Assembly (NCBI GenBank): GCA_022984795.1
Contig: JALIHJ010000004.1
Span: 124,001 to 188,000 of the forward strand
Length of the DNA stretch: 64,000 nt
Reading direction: 5' to 3'
From: Fabrea salina
Taxonomy: Eukaryota > Ciliophora > Heterotrichea > Heterotrichida > Fabreidae
The notes beneath the pieces were generated by a model that was not told where the DNA came from, did no database searches, and saw only the letters and a program-made list of their open reading frames with translations. The translations under genes and the position numbers were made by a program. Positions 59,215 through 64,000 of this stretch are shown here, piece by piece (the stretch's first letter is position 1; each line of letters opens with the position of its first letter).

Positions 59215-60510
59215 ATGGATGGTTTTCATGATTACAAAAGACTTGAGTTAAACAAGGTTGATGAAGCAAGTTACAGTCTTTCGATTTCAAATCAGTTTTT
59301 TGAAAAGTGGAGAAGCTGTGAGATGATTTCAGCAGTATGCGCAGTAATAGGGATAGTTTCTGCAACCATTGACTACGAAAGGAGCTACTCTGAAGACAGA
59401 ACTTTCGACAACTGTGCCGAGGTCAGTCACGACAATGTATTTAAGATGATTTCAGTAGTAACTTCAGTGATGAGTGTGTTCTTCTCGGTCCTTAGGCACT
59501 ACAAAAAAGCTTTGTGGGAAGAACACATGCAGTCTTCTAAGAAAAAACTTACAAACATTTCCTTTTATGGCTTAGAAGAAGCCTACAAACACAAAACCAA
59601 AAGTAGATTTGGGGTACTTCGGTGTTTAGAGTTAGCTCTACACATGATTTGTCCTTACCCTTACCTGAACTTGGACTTGCACTTTCCAATGAACTACGGA
59701 GGCCACTCCATTTCAGTGTGCTACACTCTGACAGAGTTACTGTACTTTGTGATGTTTTCTAGACTTGCGTTTTTACTGCGTGCACTTGCAAACTACACTC
59801 CTTACGAAGACCACATTGCAAGGCGCTTTTGCAAAAGGTACAACGTGAGAGCCAACGTAAGGTTTTCTTTCAAGTGCATGATAAAGCAGTACCCACTTGT
59901 AATTGTTTTGTTTTTCTTGGCCATTCCTACTTTTTTACTTGTGGGGATCTTTTTGAGGCTCTTTGAAAGACCCCTGGACTCCCTTACTGACCAGGACTTT
60001 GGAAGTTTTGCAAACTCTTTGTGGTGCGGAGTAGTTTCCATGGCCACTATAGGTTATGGAGACTTTGCGCCTGTTTCTTACTTCGGAAGAGCTGTGGTTA
60101 CTATAGGCACTTTTTGTGGAGCTTTTATATTTTCAATGACTGTTTTGTCGCTAGAAAAAAACGTAAACTTAAGACAAAAGCAGTTAAAGGCTTTTTCAAG
60201 CATTGTAAACACTAAAGCTTCAGTAGAAGTAATTCAGTCAGCTTTTAGACTGTACTTAGCAAGGAAAAAAGGGTGCAGTTACCCTGAGTGGAACTACAAG
60301 TACTCAAAGTTCATGAGGAAAATTAAGAAGTTCAAGGAAAAGCGGGACTACTTGTATGAACTACACACTTACAAAGAACAAGACATTATAGAACTCAAAC
60401 AAACTACTTTGAAAATCCAAAAGGAAGTTTACTCTATGCGGAAGGATTTGGATGTCCACTTAAATGCTTTTTCGCACCAAGTAAACAAACTGCTTCAAAA
60501 AATAGATTAA
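59215..60510 (+). CDS. SK-type (small-conductance, calmodulin-gated) potassium channel
   Basis: The 431-aa protein has six membrane segments, a re-entrant pore with filter TIGYGD (278-283) and, after S6, a calmodulin-binding-type domain: LEKNVNLRQKQLKAFSSIVN, then VEVIQSAFRLYLARKKG. The end is a coiled coil. The S4-S5 stretch (NVRANVRFSFKCMIKQYPLV) resembles animal SK channels (KCNN). The S4 has few arginines, as in SK, which fits calcium rather than voltage gating. In ciliates calcium-activated potassium currents shape swimming reversals. The selectivity filter is intact. Confidence 0.9.
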   Translation: MDGFHDYKRLELNKVDEASYSLSISNQFFEKWRSCEMISAVCAVIGIVSATIDYERSYSEDRTFDNCAEVSHDNVFKMISVVTSVMSVFFSVLRHYKKALWEEHMQSSKKKLTNISFYGLEEAYKHKTKSRFGVLRCLELALHMICPYPYLNLDLHFPMNYGGHSISVCYTLTELLYFVMFSRLAFLLRALANYTPYEDHIARRFCKRYNVRANVRFSFKCMIKQYPLVIVLFFLAIPTFLLVGIFLRLFERPLDSLTDQDFGSFANSLWCGVVSMATIGYGDFAPVSYFGRAVVTIGTFCGAFIFSMTVLSLEKNVNLRQKQLKAFSSIVNTKASVEVIQSAFRLYLARKKGCSYPEWNYKYSKFMRKIKKFKEKRDYLYELHTYKEQDIIELKQTTLKIQKEVYSMRKDLDVHLNAFSHQVNKLLQKID

Positions 60511-60520
60511 CTTTTACAAT

Positions 60521-60922
60521 TTAAGTTAATAAAGGATGCGAAACAGGCCTGTAGTCGTAAAACAAATTGACTTCCCCCGGTTGAGCAACCCCTAACTCCA
60601 TCAAAGTTGCCTGCAGAGGAACAGGCGCTTCAGGTCTAAATCTGTTTAAAGACATAGTAATGTTGCAAGCAGCTCCCCCATGCTTCTCTATAATCTTGTC
60701 TTGGATAGTCATGAACCTAGTGTTCACTGGAACCTCCATTTGAAAATCTAGGGGGAAACCTAACGGGTTCACTAACTTGCAAACTAAGTTAACTCTCGGT
60801 ACAGCTTGTCTAGGACAGTCAGGAATCTGTGGAATGTCGTAGAGATTGGGAAGTAAAGGCTTGGCCTTCTTTTTTCCCTTCTTCTTCCCCTTCTTCCCCT
60901 TTTTAGCCTTTTTGGCTCCCAT
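60521..60922 (-). CDS. Small ubiquitin-fold protein with lysine-rich N-terminus, 133 aa
   Basis: The first 24 residues are almost only Lys/Gly/Ala (MGAKKAKKGKKGKKKGKKKA). The rest (about 35-125) looks like a ubiquitin-type beta-grasp: FMTIQDKIIEKHGGAACNIT and LQATLMELGVAQPGEVNLFY suggest strand-helix-strand and the closing strand. It ends YRPVSHPLLT with no diglycine, so conjugation is unlikely. No exact family is known to me. The ATG lies two bases after the TAA of the KH gene, on the same strand. Confidence 0.65.
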   Translation of the reverse strand: MGAKKAKKGKKGKKKGKKKAKPLLPNLYDIPQIPDCPRQAVPRVNLVCKLVNPLGFPLDFQMEVPVNTRFMTIQDKIIEKHGGAACNITMSLNRFRPEAPVPLQATLMELGVAQPGEVNLFYDYRPVSHPLLT

Positions 60923-60924
60923 AT

Positions 60925-62188
60925 TTACTTATCATGTTTTTCAATGCTAGTGATTTGGTCCAAAAGTATTTTGAGTCCGTCTGCTATTGCTCCAGGCGAG
61001 CCTCTTAGCGTGCAGACCCTTGCAGTGCTTCCTTCTGGAGTTTTAATCTCTGCGTAGTCTTCTCTCATGAAGGAAATGCCACATCCACTTTTGTTCATAA
61101 TGCTTTTAACGTTTTCGCCACTTCTCCCGATGAGTCTTGAAACTAGGTGGCTAGGCACTGTGATGCTGATAGAGCACCCTTTGGGTTTCTTCAAGTCACT
61201 GATGATATAGTTAACTACTTCAAACTTCTGGCGTCTGCTGCCAGTTACAGTAATGGCGTTTTCCTCAGTTCTAATGTCTACACTTGGAAACTTATCTCTT
61301 AGTTCCTTGGAAAACTCTAAATGTTAAGTACCTCGACTTGTGCACTTCCTACTTACTGACTCTTCAGCTAGTAGTTTGAAAGGCTCATTGCTTGAAAGTT
61401 CGCTGAGCTTGGACATGACATCACGGAGGGCGTCTTGGAGGTACTCTAGTTTGCCTTTGATTGTCTGAGTAAGTGTTTGCAATAGTACTTACAATTATTG
61501 AGTCGGGTTCTGAGGAGTTGCAGCGAGTTTCAACAAAAGCATAGTCTTCAAGTCTTTTGAGGAACTCTTTGTTTCTTCCCAGTAGTTGGCTTGGAAACAT
61601 AAATTTAACTGTAGGCTTATCTGGTTGAGCCTTAATAAAGCTTACTTTTCTTTCTGGGGAACTTTTTTTGTCTAAAAGACTTCTATAAACTTTTTCAACT
61701 GCGTACTTAACGTCTCTGGGACGCCCCGTAACTTTAATGATCCTGTCTTCAAAATGCTTGATTCTGTTGCCTATAGAGATCTCAGTTGAGGTTGAGGTTT
61801 GTATTTGGTCTTTTCTGCTTAGTAAAGTTGAGAAGTGACTGTCAGGGACAAAGACTTCCACGGACAACCTTTCTTGTGACTGGTTGAGTTTACTCAGTTC
61901 TTCAATGAGCTAAATGAACTCTACTGTTTTGAGGGCTGAAAGTTTTTGGTAAAATGAACCGTTTTGGATTTTGATGACTCCGTCTGAAAACTCAGGCACC
62001 TCTAAGTTTTCGTTGAGTGCCAAAGTGATTCCTCCGACCTCCGACCTGATTTTGAGTATGAGTTCTGTATCAGAAAAGTGCGAAATGTGGGCAGAGGGAA
62101 TACCCAGTTTGAATGAGTACTTGGAAAGATCAACTGGACTTTTCTTGTAGGGACTCCTTGAACGACTTCGCGAGTGCCTTGAACTCAT
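60925..62188 (-). CDS. RS-type multi-KH RNA-binding protein, four exons
   Basis: Exons at 62188-61925, 61909-61493, 61464-61332 and 61316-60925 give 1206 nt and 401 aa in one frame. The N-terminus is RS-rich (SSRHSRSRSRSPYKKSP). Three or four KH-like modules follow. Examples are DRIIKVTGRPRDVKYAVEKV (module 2), DSIITIKGKLEYLQDALRDV (module 3) and AITVTGSRRQKFEVV. The last module carries the canonical GxxG loop in SRLIGRSGENVKSIMNKSG. Only that one keeps GxxG, so it is probably the RNA-binding unit and the others may be structural. A splicing or mRNA-regulatory role fits the RS head. It has half of all introns seen in the window. Confidence 0.85.
61317..61331 (-). other. 15-nt intron 3 of the KH gene
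   Basis: The intron reads GTACTTAACATTTAG, phase 1, with A at position 10. Removing it restores a Glu codon and the frame into the last exon. Confidence 0.92.
61465..61492 (-). other. 28-nt intron 2 of the KH gene (unusual length)
   Basis: This is a GT-AG intron from GTAAGTAC to TTACTCAG, phase 0, with A five bases before its 3' end as in the 15-nt introns. Removal gives DSIITIKG, an ideal KH strand. A 16-nt GC-AG reading (61465-61480) shares the same 3' end and frame and would add four residues. The longer form is preferred on the KH pattern. Confidence 0.7.
61910..61924 (-). other. 15-nt intron 1 of the KH gene
   Basis: The intron reads GTAGAGTTCATTTAG, phase 0, with A at position 10. It ends in an in-frame TAG that would otherwise cut the protein at 87 residues. 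Confidence 0.92.
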
Positions 62189-62206
62189 TTTTATTATAAT
62201 TAACTT

Positions 62207-63109
62207 ATGTCCAAAACCACCACTGAAAGCAATTTTTTTAAAGCTGCAGGGTTGCCAACTACAACTACCAACACCCCTACTGGTTTAAAGTTTGCTGAAA
62301 ACAAACCAAACTTGTCGCAGATTTCAAAACCAAGACCTAGAACGTCTTTAAAACGGAAAGAAGAACCTAAAGTCCTACTTTCTTCCGAATGCAGTTTTCC
62401 AAGGCCTTCTGGAGTTCACTGTGGGTACACTTTTTCGAGGAGGCACAAAGAACTGCTGCTTGTAGAAAACAACGCAATCAATAACAAGCCTATTTTGATA
62501 AGAAGTGGAAAGGCAGATTCAAACAGAGAGAGTCCAGATTTAGAATTTGAAGACTTTGGCCCCAAAGAGTTTTTTTCGTGCCGCGGAACATTTGACAGAA
62601 AAAAGATAGTTAGCATGCTTAGACAACACTACAAAATCGCAGATAAAAACTCTATGGAGTGCCAACCCAAGCAAGAACTCCAAAAGCAGGACTCATTGAG
62701 GGAGTCCGAAGCCGTGGACTTGTCCCAAACTCCAGAACCCAAGTGCTTTGAAAAAACATCTATTTTCAAAAAGCCTTCTAGACCCCAGTCAGCAAAGTTA
62801 AAGCCTTCAAGGCCTTTGTCCTCTACCTTTGCTCAGAGACCCAGAACTACCAAGTACCCCTACGTCAACTCAATAACGAATGACAAGCCTTACGAAGACC
62901 CCCTAACACAAAAACTCAAGCAGGAAAGAGTCCAAAAGAAAAAGTGGGTAAGCCAAAAAGACTTTAACCTTGTCAGTCAAAAAAAGAAAAGTTTTTCGCA
63001 ACCTAGCTACCTCCACAACTCACCCTACAACCCTCCTTCTGCTCATAAGTTCCGCAACGAAAACAAAAAGAAGTGGTTAGCAGGAAGTTTTAAAATAGCC
63101 CAGTATTAG
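62207..63109 (+). CDS. Hypothetical basic, disordered protein, 300 aa
   Basis: No family is recognised. It is rich in Lys, Pro and Ser, with repeated 'KKPSRPQSAKLKPSRPLSST' character near 188-207 and a basic end (KFRNENKKKWLAGSFKIAQY). One segment (FFSCRGTFDRKKIVSMLRQH, about 125-144) looks helical and may be the only folded part. Proteins of this type are common as axonemal microtubule inner proteins, so cilium association is a plausible guess. Its ATG is 18 bases from the divergent KH gene. Its TAG stop abuts the stop of the next gene. Confidence 0.6.
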   Translation: MSKTTTESNFFKAAGLPTTTTNTPTGLKFAENKPNLSQISKPRPRTSLKRKEEPKVLLSSECSFPRPSGVHCGYTFSRRHKELLLVENNAINNKPILIRSGKADSNRESPDLEFEDFGPKEFFSCRGTFDRKKIVSMLRQHYKIADKNSMECQPKQELQKQDSLRESEAVDLSQTPEPKCFEKTSIFKKPSRPQSAKLKPSRPLSSTFAQRPRTTKYPYVNSITNDKPYEDPLTQKLKQERVQKKKWVSQKDFNLVSQKKKSFSQPSYLHNSPYNPPSAHKFRNENKKKWLAGSFKIAQY

Positions 63110-63991
63110 TTAATATGGAGCTCTAGACCAGTATCTTCGGTTAAAGCCCCTGTTGTAAGTGGGCCTGTAGACGTTGTCGTCTGGGAATGGCCACTTAAGC
63201 TTGTAATCAGGTTTGAAAGCTGCTGCAACGTCAGGCCACAAGTACTCTTGGATTTCTTTTTCTTCTCTGCGCTCCTCAGCTAGTTTGGGGTCAGATGGGT
63301 TTTTGAGTTCGTCAATCTTCAAGTTGCCAGGGTCAATTCCAAAAGCTATGTGGTTAAACATCTGCTCTTTGGTGTAGTCCATTCCGTACTCAAAGGGTGT
63401 TGGTCTCGGAAGTTCGTTGAAGTACTTACGAATGGTAAGTGTGGGAAGCATTTTCCCGGCGTAGCAAGAAACACCAGTGTCAGTCCAGTCGTCTTCAGTC
63501 ATTCTAGTTATTTTGTTGGGGTAGTCAAGGTGCACTGGCAAAATCCCCAATCCGGCTCCTGGACCATGTTGTTCTGGAACTTGCCACCCGTAAGTGCGCC
63601 AATGCCTGGACCTTACATTGCGAGCTCCTAAGTACATCCACTGGTAAGGGTCGCGATTCTTAGCAAATACAGGGTACCTGATCTTTCTGCGGTGTTTGCC
63701 TACGTAGTCGTTCCAGCAGTTGCCTCTTTGCTTGATTCTGAATACAACGTGGTCAAAGAAAGATGCAGCAGTGCGGCGGAAGAGCCCAGTGGAAAGGATC
63801 CAAGAATACCACCTTCCCATAAGGGGCGGGTCGTACTTTATGTGCACCATTCTTTGCTCGATTCTAGGAGGCACGTTATAGGGCAAGCAGATGTCACGTT
63901 TGATAAAGCGCCACTTCCCGTTGATTTTGTGAGGTCTGAAAAACCGAAGCTGGTACCAGAAGTTAGGATTGAAATAAGCAACGATCGACAT
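63110..63991 (-). CDS. Tryptophan/tyrosine-rich orphan, 293 aa, candidate mitochondrial-complex subunit
   Basis: The family is not recognised. The protein is rich in Trp, Tyr, Pro and Arg (WRFIKRDICLPYNVPPRIEQ; DPYQWMYLGARNVRSRHWRT), without membrane segments or simple repeats. Such composition is common in lineage-specific accessory subunits of ciliate mitochondrial ribosomes and respiratory complexes, which is the basis for the guess. The N-terminus (MSIVAYFNPNFWYQLRFFRP) is aromatic and basic. Codons are comparatively C-rich, as in RPL7 and the proton pump, which suggests good expression. The start codon lies nine bases from the window end. Confidence 0.7.
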   Translation of the reverse strand: MSIVAYFNPNFWYQLRFFRPHKINGKWRFIKRDICLPYNVPPRIEQRMVHIKYDPPLMGRWYSWILSTGLFRRTAASFFDHVVFRIKQRGNCWNDYVGKHRRKIRYPVFAKNRDPYQWMYLGARNVRSRHWRTYGWQVPEQHGPGAGLGILPVHLDYPNKITRMTEDDWTDTGVSCYAGKMLPTLTIRKYFNELPRPTPFEYGMDYTKEQMFNHIAFGIDPGNLKIDELKNPSDPKLAEERREEKEIQEYLWPDVAAAFKPDYKLKWPFPDDNVYRPTYNRGFNRRYWSRAPY

Positions 63992-64000
63992 ATTTTAACC

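Noticed and set aside
61465-61480. 16-nt GC-AG intron as the main splice form of KH intron 2
   Set aside because: It adds four residues that disturb the KH strand, while the 28-nt GT-AG form gives the standard pattern. It is kept only as an alternative.
61867-61912. In-frame TAG in the KH gene as stop readthrough or a reassigned/ambiguous stop (Condylostoma-like)
   Set aside because: A 15-nt GT-AG intron with the usual A at position 10 removes the stop exactly. TAG elsewhere ends genes cleanly.
1-64000. UGA=Trp code as in Blepharisma, or UAR=Gln code as in Tetrahymena
   Set aside because: Conserved proteins of up to 1437 aa use only TGG for Trp, contain no in-frame TGA, and end in TAA or TAG at family-consistent positions. 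Gln is CAA/CAG throughout.
1-64000. Mobile elements, CRISPR arrays, rRNA, telomeric repeats or virus-like fossils
   Set aside because: No transposase, reverse transcriptase, terminal repeats, spaced repeats, rRNA signatures or C4A-type telomere repeats were seen.

Overview
This 64 kb window looks like macronuclear DNA of a very streamlined heterotrich ciliate. Three observations point there. First, the genes are ciliate- and cilium-type: CFAP20, CEP44, a GCP6-like gamma-tubulin complex subunit, an EML protein, a kinesin-12, a P-type proton pump and MORN proteins. Second, wherever a conserved protein is interrupted, the break is a tiny GT-AG intron, usually 15 nt with an A five bases before its 3' end. 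Such introns are the hallmark of Stentor, Blepharisma and Fabrea. Third, TAA and TAG are real stops (41 and 12 of 54 complete genes by my count), TGA ends only one candidate gene, and all tryptophans I see are TGG. UGA=Trp (Blepharisma) and UAA/UAG=Gln (Tetrahymena, Paramecium) therefore do not fit. The density recalls published descriptions of Fabrea salina, but the species assignment is inference.

I annotate 55 protein genes and one tRNA-Ala(AGC). Only about 1.3 kb (2%) lies outside them. No mobile element, CRISPR array or rRNA was seen. Layout: 1-3.4 kb, an edge fragment with a PAM2 motif, CFAP92-like, CENP-V/GFA-like, RPL7. 3.4-13.4 kb, tRNA, importin-beta-like, a CDK-like pseudokinase, MIC10, an AlkD-like protein overlapping NOM1. 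13.4-19 kb, EML, a Rab GTPase, the proton pump. 19-31 kb, MORN/IQ protein, GCP6-like, Aurora kinase, coiled-coil zinc protein, ankyrin protein, CFAP20, 14-3-3, UBL5, a mitochondrial carrier. 31-43 kb, an intron-split REEP/HVA22 protein, kinesin-12, TXNDC9, FIT2-like, CFAP119-like, tetraspanin-like, thymidylate kinase, TIM44, TFIIIC-like. 43-53 kb, a three-repeat membrane protein, PDCD5, CEP44, an HAD-ITPK fusion rebuilt across two introns, PRKRIP1, a CDGSH protein, a B-box protein, ELAPOR-like. 53-64 kb, DDX55/Spb4, MCM2, an SK-type potassium channel, a small ubiquitin-like protein, a four-exon KH/RS protein and a tryptophan-rich orphan.

The genes are mostly unrelated housekeeping, ciliary/centrosomal and mitochondrial functions rather than one pathway. 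The striking biology is the architecture: stop codons abutting start codons, divergent start codons 4-18 nt apart, convergent genes sharing the bases of their stops, and introns so short that some genes are missed or cut in pieces unless splicing is modelled.
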